64,000 bases of DNA, taken from Geosiphon pyriformis (lineage: Eukaryota; Glomeromycota; Glomeromycetes; Archaeosporales; Geosiphonaceae). The stretch is taken from contig JAAOMT010000046.1 in NCBI GenBank assembly GCA_016748015.1, forward strand, positions 124,001 to 188,000. The letters are read 5' to 3'. Under the pieces are notes generated by a model. It was not told where the DNA came from and made no database searches. It was given only the letters and a program-made list of their open reading frames with translations. Made by a program: the position numbers and the translations under genes. Shown here piece after piece: positions 11,117 through 22,744 of this stretch (position 1 is its first letter; each line of letters opens with the position of its first letter).

Positions 11117-12060
11117 TTGGAAACCTCAAAAATAGTACAAAAATCTGGTTCCTATTCTGTTGTTAAAAATCTCATGAAAATCCCAGCACATATTACATTT
11201 GGCCAACTAATGACTTATCTACAGTTCAGAAAAAATCTTTGCAAATTATTGATACCAAAGAAGAAAAAATCAAAAACCAACAAATGCCCTTACCAAGCTG
11301 GACTCACTGATAACAGCAATATTATTCCTCTAATTTGTAAAGCCCAAGTGGCTGGTTACTTTATTAATCTGATCCTAGACAATAGATTTTCTGTTAGTGT
11401 AATTGCCAAACACTTTTTTAAAGCAATTGGCAAAAAAATTAATGAGCCTTTCACTCAACTAATAACCAATGTACATGATAACAAGAAGAAAGATCTAAAC
11501 ATAGCCAAAGCTGTTCCTGTTTGTATCAATAGTATCAGCATTGAAACTAACATGGAGGTATTTAAAGCCAAAAAATACACAATAATTGTTGGTAATAAGT
11601 GGTTCAAGAAAGCCAAAACATTACTTGACTATGAACTTTGTAAGCTAATCATCAAATGTGATGAGAAATTCATTGTGGTTAAGTGCCATCATTAGACAAC
11701 TCTTTCAGTAACCAAGCAAAACTCAGAAAAAAAACAATCAAATAATGATGAAAGCAATGAAGAAAAAAAACAAGAAGAAACTGCTGAACTCATCTATACT
11801 ATATTTATCAGCAATGGCAAGCCATTAGACAATGTTAAAGCTGACAAAGAAAAAATTATGATAAATGACAAACTGATTTGCTGGTCCTACTATAATATTC
11901 TCAAAAAAACCTTTAATAAAAAATCTGACAAGAAAGCAAAATACAGTTATTGATAATATAATCTTTGTGCCAGATGCTGGTACAATAAACCTTTGTATTC
12001 CTCTAGTAATGAATGCAAGTTCTGTCTGATTTATTACAAAGATTAGAAGCCAATTAATTT
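11117..12060 (+). pseudogene. GypA A1 protease and Cys-rich module
   Basis: This part of pol is in the -1 frame relative to gag. The retropepsin region starts AGYFINLILDNRFSVSVI. In A6 the same place reads LILDSGSSMSVI, so the active-site DSG has become DNR by two G-to-A changes and the enzyme is dead. An acidic Glu/Asn-rich linker follows (11700-11800), then a module with paired Cys residues (11935-12060) of which several are lost, with TGG-to-TGA stops. The better-preserved form in A6 has C..H..C-x2-C-x-C...C-x2-C. Its place between protease and RT is unusual for Ty3/gypsy elements. Confidence 0.75.
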
Positions 12061-12309
12061 GATATCCAGAGAAGAACTAAAAGAAATACAGAAGTTTTTT
12101 GAAAATGAACTACCTGAAATTTAATTATTAGTTATAGAACAAAGAGAACCTTTCTCTGAAGAGAGAAAAGTAGACATTGAAAATCTGTTGGCTAAAAATA
12201 GCCCAGTTATCTTAAAAGAAGATGATACTCTTGAACAAACTCATGTGATACAACACAGTATTACCACAAAAGAAACTCATCTCATCTATTTAAAGCCTTA
12301 TCAATCTAA

Positions 12310-13560
12310 TCAACACAATAATGAGTTCATCAAAAAAGAAATAGCCTGAATGAAAAATCTTGAATTCATACAAAAAACCAAGAGTAAATGGGCTTTTTTA
12401 GTTGTAATGGTATTCAAAAAAAGTGAAACCCTACATTTCTGTGTTAATTACTGCCAATTAAATGTCATTACTATAAAAGATATGTACTCACTCTTCAAAA
12501 TTGATGCAATGCTAAACAAATTCAATAGTGCTGTTTTTTTCTTAACTATTAATTTAACTGTTAGATTCTGGCAAATAGAGATAAATTTGGAAAGTAGAAA
12601 GAAAACTGCCTTTATTATCAAATATGGCACCTATGAATTCACAGTCATGTCTTTTGGTCTCATTAATGCATTTTCTACCTTTCAATGCTTAATGAACAAA
12701 GTGTTTAAATCAGTAAAAGAAAACTTTGTTTTGGTCTACTTGAACAACATAATAGTATATTCAAAAATTTGGGATGAACATCTTAAACACTTGCAAAAAG
12801 TTTTTGATCTGCTCAGAAATGCTGGCCTTAAGATCAATTCAATCAAATCTTTCTTTGAACATCAATTCACCTAGTTTTTTGGTTATCTTATTACAAAAGA
12901 TGAGATTTTCTCTGATCCAGCTAAAGTTGAAAAAGTCCAGAACATTAAACAACCAATAAATGTTTCTGAACTATGCTCTTTCTTTGGTTTGGCTTCTTAC
13001 TATCTTAAACTTATCAAGGATTTTTTCAAAATCACCTTTTCTCTCAATCAGCTACTTAAGAAAAATGTCAATTACTACTGGAGCACTTATTAACAAAAAG
13101 CTTTTAAAATTCTGAAGAAAAAACTTGTTACTGAACCAATTCTTAAGCAACCTAATTTGGACCAACCTTTTATCTTTCACACTAATGCATTTGGCTATGG
13201 ACTTGATATTGTTTTTTTACAGAAAGATGAAAATGACAGAGAACATGCCATAGCATATGTCAGTAGATCTCTTACACCAGTAGAAAAAAACTATTCAGTA
13301 ACTGAACAAGAATGTTTAGCAGTAGTTTGGGCTACTAATTACTGGGATCAATATTTTTTTGGTGTAAAATTCTTAGTGATAACAGATTATCAAGTCTTGG
13401 TTTAGCTGTACAATAAAAAAAAGCTTGAACACAAACAAATAACTCACTAAATACTCCACTTGGATGAATTCAACTATAATATTCAACACCACAAAGAAAC
13501 AAATCATCAAAATGCTAATGTTTTCTTTAGACTTATCATCTAGTAACAGTACAAACTTCT
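12310..13560 (+). pseudogene. GypA A1 reverse transcriptase and RNase H
   Basis: RT copies the element RNA and RNase H removes it. The RT region begins NEFIKKEIA.MKNLEFIQ and continues with WAFLVVMVFKKS, the motif A region FFLTINLTVRFWQIEIN (normally IDLTAGF, Asp now Asn), MSFGLINAFSTFQ and motif C VLVYLNNIIVY, where YLDD has become YLNN. The RNase H part (13157 on) has FIFHTNAFGYGLD, EQECLAVVWAT and VITDYQVL, and ends HQNANVF. The first Asp is Asn, as in the other two GypA copies read. Stops occur at 12874 and after 13090. The gene is inactive. Confidence 0.85.
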
Positions 13561-13689
13561 TCAACCAACCTATTTTAATTATTAGTAACTTCTCTTTTGA
13601 CAAACACAATAATGGATTTGGACAACTACTTTGTCTTAATGAAATTTTTGGATAAAAGACAATATCCATCAAAATACACTTAACAGCAA

Positions 13690-14580
13690 AGAAAACATTT
13701 GCTCAAACAATCAAATTTTTATTTAATTCACAAGAACCAATTATATAAAAGAAACAGAAAAGATTTTAACTGCCCCCAAAAAGTCATTAAATTTGAAAAA
13801 AGAGAAATTATAATATATAACATGCATACTGACTTATTAGCTAGACACTTTAAAAAAACAAAAACAATTCAGAAAACTTTAGCTTGCTATTATTGGTCTA
13901 TCTTGGGAAAAAACATTGATAAATACATCAAAATCTGTAACATTTGCCAAAAAAAAAGCAAATCTAATCACAAAGAAGATATTCATTCAATCTTTGTTGA
14001 TCAACCATTTGACAGAATTGGTATAAATGTTGTTAGACTTTTAATAATAACTCCTGATGACAACAAATACATTATCACAGCTATTGATTATCTTACAAAG
14101 TGGGTAGAAGCAAAAGCCACTCCAGATCAAACAGCAGTCTCAATAGCCAATTTTATTTATGAAGATATCATTTGCTATTATGACTGCTCCAAAGAACTTT
14201 TATTTAATAGAGGAAGAACTTTTCTTAATACACTGGTTAAAGAGCTTTGCAGGAAAATGGGAATACATCACAAACTTTTCTTTCTCTACCACCTCCAAAC
14301 AAATGGCCTAGTGAAACGTTTCAATAAAATATTATGTAAAACTCTAGCTAAAACCAGTAAAAAAACAAACTTATGAGACAAAGTATTGTTTTCAGCTTTG
14401 TTTGCTTATAGAACTGTAAATTATGACATAACAAGTTATGAATCTTTTTATCTATTTTATGAACACATGGCAATACTACTAATAGAAACTAATATTAAGA
14501 CAATACTCTTTGAAGAAATCACAATAGAAAATTACAAAAACATTTTGCAAAGAAGACTTAGTATCATTTTTGATTTCTTG
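13690..14580 (+). pseudogene. GypA A1 integrase, catalytic triad lost
   Basis: Integrase inserts the cDNA into the host DNA. The HHCC zinc domain is readable (NMHTDLLARHF and CNICQKKS). The core has IGINVVRLL, LFNRGRTFL and TNGLVKRFNK. In copy A6 these are IGIDVVGPL, LSDKRKAFL and TNGLIECFN, so all three catalytic residues (Asp, Asp, Glu) have become Asn, Asn, Lys through G-to-A changes. The C-terminal part is interrupted by the solo LTR at 14585 and resumes at 16005 with the GPY/F-like region. It is clearly a pseudogene. Confidence 0.88.
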
Positions 14581-14584
14581 GTAG

Positions 14585-16004
14585 TGTTACTGGGTGAAAG
14601 CTATGGGATTTGTAACTTTTTAGCAATGACAATAACTTTCACCTGGAACACACATTACTATGATTATGTTACTGACTATAGCATATTATGGGTGTATAGA
14701 CTATTTTAGTAGGTGGGAGAGCAAAAGAGATACGTGATAAGGTCATTAAAAGTGAAAGAAAGTATTGTCATTATTATTTGTTTTTGGGCAAGAACCAGTC
14801 TTAGGTATTTGAAAAGGGGAAAAGAGAAGTCATATCTCTTTATATGTATCAGAAGCACAACCAGCAACAAGAAATGAAACCAACTACTCAAAGAAATATG
14901 TAACCAGAATTCTTTCAATTAGTCATTAAAAGAGTATGGTGTTCAAATGCCTACTTTGAAAATGAAGTTATAGGAATTATAAAAAAAATTATGAAAGTCA
15001 AACATAACTGAAATAAATTTTGCTTAAACTTTTTATTGTTGAAACCACTCTCTAATAATATGATACTTTATTACTTATTTTTATATTTAACAACTTGTTC
15101 AGTAAAACAAGACTTAATATAAAATGGTGATAACACATAATTTGAAAGATTGGAAGCAATAGAACAACTTGAAATGGTGATAACAAGTAAGTAAAAGATT
15201 ATAAACAACATGATTCCAAATGGTAATAAGGAATATGAGAAGACATACTTGAGATTGTGATGACAAGTATTTAGAGCATGGAAAGGGGAGAAAGTGTGTA
15301 AAGAGTAGAGGAAAGGACTAACTGCTCACTATAAAACTATAGCAAAAAGTTGGCTCAATATTGAACTGATACTTTCCTGAGCTGATAGAGGGGCTGTATA
15401 TATAGCTAAATTACATCAGATCTACATACTATATTATAACTATTTAAAATACATCAATTATTTATATACATTTAATTAATCAATTATGATGAGCTTACTC
15501 AGCCTGTTATTTATCCAAGAACTAGTAATTTAAATGATTAGATTTTAGATGGCTGGATCTAAAACATTGATTTTAAATCAATGATACCAATTGTGATTAT
15601 GATCAACATAATCAGAAGTAGATCAATTGATTACATTTCTTGGTAACTACTTTTAACCATTGATCACAGATCTGGAATATTAGGTTGTTTCAATAAGGGC
15701 GTATGAAAATTTTGGAGCATAACAAAACCTGTTGTTATCTAATTACATGCATCAATCATTTATTTTCATTGGTGTTTCTTAGTTTGCCAAGATTTTTTTA
15801 TATTCAACTTAGTTAAACTGTTGGATTGTGCCATATTTCTTTGTTGTAATTAGATTGATTGCTGATTATTTATTTCCAGATTGCCAGCTGATTTTGTTGA
15901 TTAAGTGTGATGATGTAAGCCTTTTTTGCATGATTTTAATGTTAATTTCTATTGTATGTGTTGTAATTTTTTGTATTAAAAAGTGTGAAAATCTTCTGGT
16001 AACA
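14585..16004 (+). repeat. Solo LTR (1.42 kb) of a third LTR family inserted in GypA A1
   Basis: The block starts TGTTACTGGG, ends TCTGGTAACA and is flanked on both sides by GTAG (14581-14584 and 16005-16008), a 4-bp target duplication. Removing it restores the GypA integrase tail as seen in A5 and A6. It has no coding capacity. A TATA-like run (ctgtatatatagc, near 15395) suggests a plus-orientation promoter. Its ends resemble those of GypB LTRs (TGTTAC/GTAACA) but the bodies differ. A short non-autonomous element is the alternative to a solo LTR. Confidence 0.8.
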
Positions 16005-16770
16005 GTAGAAGCATGAATAATTGCTTTTGAAAAGATAAAACAGTTCTAAGAAAAACTTAAGAAAAAAAAACCTATAAAACACTTTCTTTAAGTATTGATG
16101 ACTTTGTATTAGAATACTATTCAAACAGAAACAATGTCTATAGTAATAAATTCTTTAGCTAGTAGAAAAGATTTTTTATAGTCAACAAAGTTTTGAACAA
16201 TGGTTTTTATATTCTTCAAGATCAATCCAGAACAATCCTTAATGATTATTCTGTTCATAATACACAACTTAAAACACATACTGTTATTAGACCAAAGAAA
16301 ACCACTACCAGAAGAAAAAAAATTGGTAGCAAAATGGATAAATATCTGTTAAAAAGTATAATAGCAGCTATACTCTCACTTTCTAGCACAATTAGAAAAA
16401 CAATCCAAGAAATTTTGCCTATAGACAAAAATTTGTCATATAAAAGGCAATTAGAACTCTATGGTTGTCTTAAAAAAATCATAGAGGATATGAAACTCAT
16501 GAAGAAAACAACTTCAGAGATACAGGCAGAAATTTTGGGCATTATATGGTTAGATGTTCCAAGAGTTTTAACTATTGCTAAAAGAACCAAAATTTTAATA
16601 CAAAGATTTGGTTTCTTAAATACAAAACTTATTTTGTCTCAAGTATTATATACTCTATCCACAAAAAACTTCAACAAACTAGTTAGCTTTGAGTTAGATA
16701 AAACTTTTTAAATAGATTACACCATAGATAGCTTGATTTTGCTAGAGCTCAATCTTTTTGGAGAAGATAA
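16005..16770 (+). pseudogene. GypA A1 integrase tail fused to the 3' ORF by a deletion
   Basis: From 16193 an open frame of 172 codons begins in the integrase GPY/F-like tail (NNGFYILQDQSRTILN) and passes straight into the middle of the GypA 3' ORF (HTVIRPKKTTTRRKKIGSK). In A4, A5 and A6 these two parts are about 230 bp apart, so A1 has an internal deletion that joined them. The pol stop and the start of the 3' ORF are gone. A TAA (CAA in other copies) ends the frame at 16711, and the rest continues to the LTR. The fused protein is a decay product, not a designed one. Confidence 0.7.
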
Positions 16771-17422
16771 TATTATGGTTGAAACTTATACTTCTTATTA
16801 ATTATTACATGTATTAGCCACTGATGTCATATAATTAGCCATTTTATTTTTAGAAAGTAATTATTAACCTAGTTGTTGATCTAATCATTGATCATTTTTA
16901 ATAGCTATATAAGCAATAAATTTCTTAGCTGTAGAAAAGCATGTAAGAATCAAAAAAAAAGAATTTAAATAACAACTTTTATCTCAATCATTCTTTTATT
17001 GCTAATTTCTCTTTCTTTATCTTCAAGTATCTGAACATCTTGGGATAAAAGATTACTTGTTGGTTGTTTTTTACCTTTTTCTTGAAACGTGTAATTACAG
17101 CATTTGAAGATTATTGAATAAAATATGACTAAAGAGTACATCTAATACCTAATATTGAATTCTAAGAGTGCCAATGTAAAGCATAGAATTATACCAGTAT
17201 GTGATTATTTGTTGACAGTACAGACTATTCCTTTACCTTCAGATTCTCTGGTTATTTTTTGAAAAGTATAACAACTGAAATATTTTATGAGACTGATCTT
17301 GCACATTAAATCCATACTTATTTAATTTACTCTTTAAAGTTGAATTTTTTTTGATTTTTTTCATTATTCTACAATTCTGTTCTCCTTTACTATCCATTAG
17401 CTTGTTACTCCAATCCATAACA
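16771..17422 (+). repeat. GypA LTR, 3' end of A1
   Basis: It starts TATTATGG (TGTTATGG in others) and ends CCAATCCATAACA. Its U3 array holds only three 12-bp units (16858-16893), unlike the 11 units of the 5' LTR. A TATA-like gctatataag follows. On the right it abuts a LINE-B scrap. Confidence 0.88.
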
Positions 17423-17462
17423 ATATTAACAAGCTCATAACTATTCTTAATCATACCACTCA
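17423..17462 (-). repeat. LINE-B scrap next to the A1 LTR
   Basis: About 40 bases (atattaacaagctcataact and on) match, in minus orientation, the end of LINE-B ORF1 (SGMIKNSHELV region at 62335-62370). It is followed by the poly-T of another LINE-B copy, so two LINE-B insertions meet here. Confidence 0.6.
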
Positions 17463-19830
17463 TCCATTTATTTATTTATTTTTTGTTAACATGTAGCCAT
17501 GCTAGTTGTTTATTAGTTATAACCACAGTAATATGGCATTTTCATAAAGCCAGTTCACCCAATAATACAAAATTACAAGATGCAGCTAACCACAAATGGA
17601 AAGTCCTAACTACACACTAGTATTACCTTTGTTATCTAATGTATTAAACATATCTAATTCATACATCTTACCCATAATGCTAACAAGTTCATGATTTTTT
17701 TTAACTATACTACTCATCTACTTAACAGTCTAATTAGGACTGGATTTAATCCTAAAAAACTGATCTTCTCATAAGTGCATCATAACATCAAAGATATTAT
17801 CATAAACTGAAAAGTCTTTATTATCATTATCATTATCATCAATATTATCAACCATGTCATTAATATCTGATCCATTCTCTAAGCAGACCTGTTCACATAG
17901 TTTCTTAAAATGTGTTATTTTTTTCTGCATTATGGTGGCAACAGCAGCCAAGCCTTTATTTTGCTTAGCCAACCCATCTATATATTTCTTAACTGACATA
18001 TTTATAGCAGATAGAGTAGACAGCAATTTGGTAACCAATGCAACCAGAGCACCAACAGGTTCAACTAAGGATTTTATCAACACAAATAGGTTACTAAAGT
18101 GGGATTTCAGAGAAGCCAACCTAGATTCAACAGCAGAATTAAGAGCAAAAAAAACAGCAGACAACATGAGTATTGCAGTTTTGGGAGAACCACCAAGATC
18201 TAAGTCCATATCAGCAGCAACAGCACTAGGAGGAACCACAAAAACAGCAGTTTTGGCATAAAATTTAGATCCAACAAATAAAGGTTTGAAATTTTTGGGG
18301 CCACCAAAAGTGTTGAAAGGAAGTTTGAGTGAAAGAGGAGATAACTCCTTGCAGTCTACAACCAAATGATTTAAGTCTTGACACCTGTAGTAGCAGCAAC
18401 ATCCAAAAGTTTCCCACCAGATGCAACAACTATACAAGATACCAGTTTTTGACACAACAACATTTAGAGATTCCAAGGAATCAAAGGTAACCACAGCAAA
18501 GCATTGACATCAATAAGATTCAGGGGAGCGAGGAATGAAACATGTATGGCCACCAACTTGGAAGACCAAATTACTTATCTCAAAGACAGTACAGCCAAAT
18601 AGAAGATTAACCAACTTAGCTCTGAATGTATCTCTTGAAGAAATAATCTTCTTTTGGTTGGCAATAGGAAGAATCCTAATACTATCTTTTCTGACCAATA
18701 CAAACCAGTTAAAAAGAGCAGCAGTAGCAGAAAAAATGTCTTCAAAATTAACCACAGCATATTGCCATAAGCCAGCAGACTTCAATTGACAAGAAAAGAG
18801 AAAAAACAGAGGCCACACCAGAAGACTATGCAATCTTAAGAGTGGTCAATAAAATTTTATCACTGATGCCCACTTTGGTAGTACTATTTAAACTCTCCTG
18901 AGATGTAAATTCCACACAGAACAACTTAACAGCATCTTGTGAAACTGACTTAAGCCTAATACAACCAGGCAATAACTGAAACAAAGAACTAAGCAGAGTT
19001 ATCTTGATCTTAAATATAGCATCAGATACTAAATTAGAGGCCATTCAACCAGAGAAACTTTGATGACCATTTACATTCTCCCAAGCACTACCATCAGCAG
19101 CACCAGAAACTGAGGGAGAGACAGTTGATTCCATTTCCATCTGATCAGTCTAATCTTTCAGATCATTTGGATTGATGGACTGTTTTGCTACTGGGATTGG
19201 TGATAATCTGCCAGAGAGTACTACATCAGGCAATACAGCCAGTAGTTGATCTTGGCCCATCTTGGAAAATATGCCACTGCTGTTGCCATCCATATCAAGA
19301 AGAGGGCTGGCTGCTGCTGTGGAGATTTTACTGAAGATCTCATCTAGAACTACAAAAGAGTTAGATGTTATCAAAGCAGTTGTGAGTGTCTGCTGCTGTT
19401 TTTTAAAATTTTTTGCTTTCATGGCCATTTGTAAAGCTGTAGTAATAGAAGTAGTAATGGGAGTAGTGAGAGCAAGAAAGACCAACTTGTTGACTGGTCT
19501 GTTATTAAAAATCTTTGGGCTCTTAAAAGCAGTAAAGACAACACTAGGACTAATCTAAGTGTGTCTTTTGGAAGGAACTTTGACTGAAAAAAAACTACTA
19601 GCCAAAGGTGAAGAAAATAAATCAGAAGCCACTAAAAGCAGCTTTTCACTACTATTTTTTAAAGGAAATATTGTCAGAACGTTTTGTTTAGTTGCTTTAA
19701 TAACAGAAAAACTCTCTCATGTTGAAACTTTATTAATTACTATAGAAAAGGTAATGTTTGCAACTTTTTACTCTTAGCTCCACTCATGATCATAAAATTT
19801 AGGAGAAAAAAAGTTTTTTGGTAGATCTAC
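17463..19830 (-). mobile_element. LINE-B copy B1: ORF1-only poly(A) retroelement
   Basis: The minus-strand element has its poly(A) at the left (seen as T-rich 17463-17476) and its 5' end near 19830. Its size of about 2.37 kb agrees with copy B4, which is bounded by target duplications. It codes only for the ORF1-type protein and has no endonuclease or RT. It lies between the A1 LTR and a LINE-C fragment. Confidence 0.75.
17610..19793 (-). pseudogene. LINE-B B1 ORF1: RRM-like domain and CCHC knuckle
   Basis: Open pieces at 19150-19485, 18826-19044, 18510-18833 and 17769-18494 are consecutive parts of one gene starting near ATG 19793 (MIMSGAKS) and ending at TAG 17610. The N-terminal third is Ser/Thr/Lys-rich. 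The middle holds the RRM-like block (seen in B2 as IFGVVTSVKLKS..LWQYVVVHFKD). Next comes a second block (ISNLVFQVGGHTCFIPRSPESY), then a zinc knuckle whose first Cys is Tyr here (YYRCQDLNHLVVDC). The last 240 residues are a helical region with an acidic Asp/Asn tail. It is likely an RNA-binding LINE ORF1 protein. Stops and frameshifts abolish it in this copy. Confidence 0.75.
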
Positions 19831-20624
19831 TACAGAATTGCACTGCTTATTATTTAAGCACCACTCTAAATCAGATCAAAGCCTAATTTTGCTTCATCCC
19901 AAAAACTAGCAAAAATTACACAAGGATGGGCTGTGCTTAAATAGAATTTAACAGTAAAACTAGTTACAACAATGCTACCAAAAAACCCTTAATAATTGAA
20001 GACACATTAGTTTACTGAGTAACTTTGGTATAGCAGTAGATAGAACACTATCATCAACAAAAACTGATGCAAAAGCTTTATTGTTGACTTTAAAAGCATT
20101 ATCTTACAAATGTAAACTAACATTAAACACAAATAGTTAAACAGTAGTGTCAACAGCTTAAAAATAGTTGGCCAAAGACTTTTCTTTATCTATTAGAAAA
20201 ACAATCAAAGCAGTGATAGGTGAAAAAAAAATTGATTTTACTATAAACAAAGTAGCTGCTCATACTGGAATATCTGAAAATAAAAAGGCTAACAAACTAG
20301 CCAAAAAAACTACTGTTTTTGACATAATAGAATGGACCTACAATACTAAGAATATCTGCTACATTTTTTTTTGTAAAAAAGTTGAAATAAATCTAAATAT
20401 TAGATACTTTTTAAGCCAATATATTGGGCTTCAAACAGCTTTGGATTGGATAAGCAATAGCAAAGTCCAAGAGATACCATGGCCTTTGAACCAAAAAATA
20501 GATTGAAAATGCACAACCAAAGTCTAAAACTAAGATGAAAAAATGTTATTAGATTTTACTTTAGCTGGATTTTCAGCAATGCATATATTTATTATGAAAT
20601 CATTTAACAATATGCTGCCAACAC
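19831..20624 (+). pseudogene. LINE-C fragment: RNase H region of ORF2
   Basis: Plus-strand translation gives the RNase H part of the same LINE family as 29125-32664: STKTDAKALLLTLKAL (Glu block), then INKVAAHTGISENKKANKLAKK at 20240-20310 (His block, with the final ADxLA Asp now Asn), then TYNTKNICYIFF and ISNSKVQEIPWPLNQ. The fragment ends where LINE-B copy B2 begins. It lacks the first RNase H Asp region and has several stops. It was part of a reverse-transcribing ORF2 and is now only a relic. Confidence 0.7.
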
Positions 20625-22744
20625 AAAAAACTAAAAAAACTCTTTTTCTTCTATTTTTATAACCACAACAAAAGCTAAAAGTAAAAAAGTTGCAAACATT
20701 ACTTTTTCTATAGTAACTTATAAAGTTTTAATACAAGAGGGTTTCTTTGTTATTGAAGCAGCTAAACAAAATGTTCTGGCTATATTTTCCTTAAAAAACA
20801 TTAGTAAAAAGCTGTTTTTAGCAGCTTCTGGTTCATTTTCTTCACTTTTAGCTAATGGTTTTTTTTCTGTCAAAGTTTTTTTAAAAAGGCACACTTGGGT
20901 TAGTCTCAGTGTTTCTATCACTTCTAAAAGCCCAAAGATTTTTAATAACAGACCAGTTAACAAGTTGGTTTTTCCTGCTCTTACCACTTCCATTACTATT
21001 ACTACTGCTTCACAAATAGCTAAAAAAGCCAAAAAATCCAAAAAACAACAGCAGGCATTTGCAACTGTTTTGGTAACACCAAACCTCTTTGTGGTTCCAA
21101 ATGAGATCTTGGGAAAGATCTTCACAGCATTAGTCAGCCTTTTTTCTGATATGGATGACAACAGTAATGGCACATCATTTAAGATGGAACAAGATTAACT
21201 ACTGGCTGTATTGTCTGATATGATACTTTCTGACAGATCATTATCTGTCTTAGAAGCAAAACAGTTTATCACTTCAGATGATCTCAAAGATTGGACTGAT
21301 CAAATAAAAATAGAATTAACTGTTTCACTCCTAATTTCTGGTGCTGCTAATGGTAGTGCTTGGGTAAATGTAAATAGTCACCAAAAGTTCTCTAAATGGG
21401 TGGCTTCTACTTTAGTGCTTAATGCTATATTTAAGATTAAAATGGCTTTGCTTAGTTTTTTGTTTCAGTTTTTGTCTGGTTGTATTGGACTTAAGTCAGT
21501 TTTACAAAATGCTGTTAAATTTTTCTGTGTCTAAATGGTGCTATCAAAGTGGCCATTAGTAATAAGGTTTTTTTGACCACTTTTAAAATTGCATGGTCTT
21601 CTGGTGTGGTCTCTGTTTCTTTCCTCCCTCTGTCAGTTGCACTTTATAATGTACTTTTGGATATTTTTTCTAATAATATCAAAGCTGCTCTTGGTATTTT
21701 TGGTGTTGTTACTTCTGTTAAGTTAAAGTCTACTGATTTGTGGCAATATGTTGTAGTTCATTTCAAAGACACTTCTTCTGCTGCTGCTGCTTTTACTCAT
21801 TGGTCTGTGCTGGTTAGAAAAGACAGTATTAGAATTCTCCTTGTTGTTAACCAAAATAATGTTATTTCTTTAAGAGATGCTTTTAAGGCTAAGTTGGTTA
21901 ATCTTCCCTTTGGCTATACTGCCTTTGAGATAAGTGAGTTGGTCTCTCAAGTCGTGGCTGAACATGTTTCATTTCCCATTCCTCTAAATTATATTGATAT
22001 TAATATTTTGCAGTAGTTATCTTTAATTTCATAAAATTTTTGGATATTACTGTGTTAAAAACTGGTACTTTGCATGATTTTTATATCTGATAAAAAACTT
22101 CTGGATGTTACCACTGCTACAAATGCCAAGAATTGAATTATTTGGCTGTGGATTACAAGGTGTTACCATCTTTCCCTTCTAAATTTTCAGTTTTTAAATC
22201 ATTATTTGCTAAATCCAAATCTTATGTCAAAACTGCTGCCTTTGTGGTTTCTTCTGTTGCTGCTGTTGCTGCTAATATAAACTCAGCTCTTGGTGGCCCT
22301 CCCTAAAGCTCCAACATCTATGTTGCCTGTTGTTTCTTCTATTTCCAATAATCTTGTTGAATTTAGATTGACTTCTTTGGAATCCCATCTTAGTGAACTT
22401 TCTTTGTTGATAAAATTTTTAGTTGAGCCTATTGGCTTCCTGGTTGTATTGATTACCAAATTGCTGTCTATTCCACCTGTTATAGATGTGTTAGTAAAAA
22501 AGAGTTTGGCTGAATTGGCTAAGCAAATTAAAGCTGTTAATGCTGTGACTTCTATAATGCAGAAAAAAATAATGAACCTAAAAAAAAAGTGTGAACAGGC
22601 CTGCTTAGAAAAAGTATTTGATAATGATGATATAAATAATGATAATAATGATGATAATAAAGATTTCTTAGTTTAGGATAACACCTTCAACATTATAATG
22701 TATTTATGAAAAAATCAACCCTCCAGTATCAAATTTGATTGTGA
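20625..22744 (+). mobile_element. LINE-B copy B2, 3' end cut off by GypA A2
   Basis: The 5' end (aactctttttcttc) and first codons of LINE-B ORF1 are recognisable at 20640-20700, but the start codon is ATA instead of ATG. ORF1 pieces follow to 22678: the Ser/Thr-rich N-terminal part (20965-21198), VFLTTFKIAWSS, the RRM-like block (FGVVTSVKLKSTDLWQYVVV, 21690-21760), a knuckle region (CYHCYKCQELNYLAVDY; last Cys lost) and the helical tail (22290-22676) ending in an Asp/Asn run. About 60 bases later the 5' LTR of GypA A2 interrupts it, so the poly(A) tail is missing. Confidence 0.75.

Larger units (their letters stand above)
8527..17422 (+). mobile_element. GypA copy A1: Ty3/gypsy LTR retrotransposon, decayed
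   Basis: The copy runs LTR, primer site, gag, frameshift heptamer, protease, Cys-rich module, RT, RNase H, integrase, 3' ORF, LTR. The order RT-RNase H-integrase marks it as Ty3/gypsy. A solo LTR of another family sits in the integrase tail (14585-16004). The two LTRs differ in length (751 and 652 bp), mainly through the tandem array in U3. The flanks CTAT and ATAT do not form a clear target duplication, so a recombined origin is possible. Every enzymatic domain has lost catalytic residues. Confidence 0.85.
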
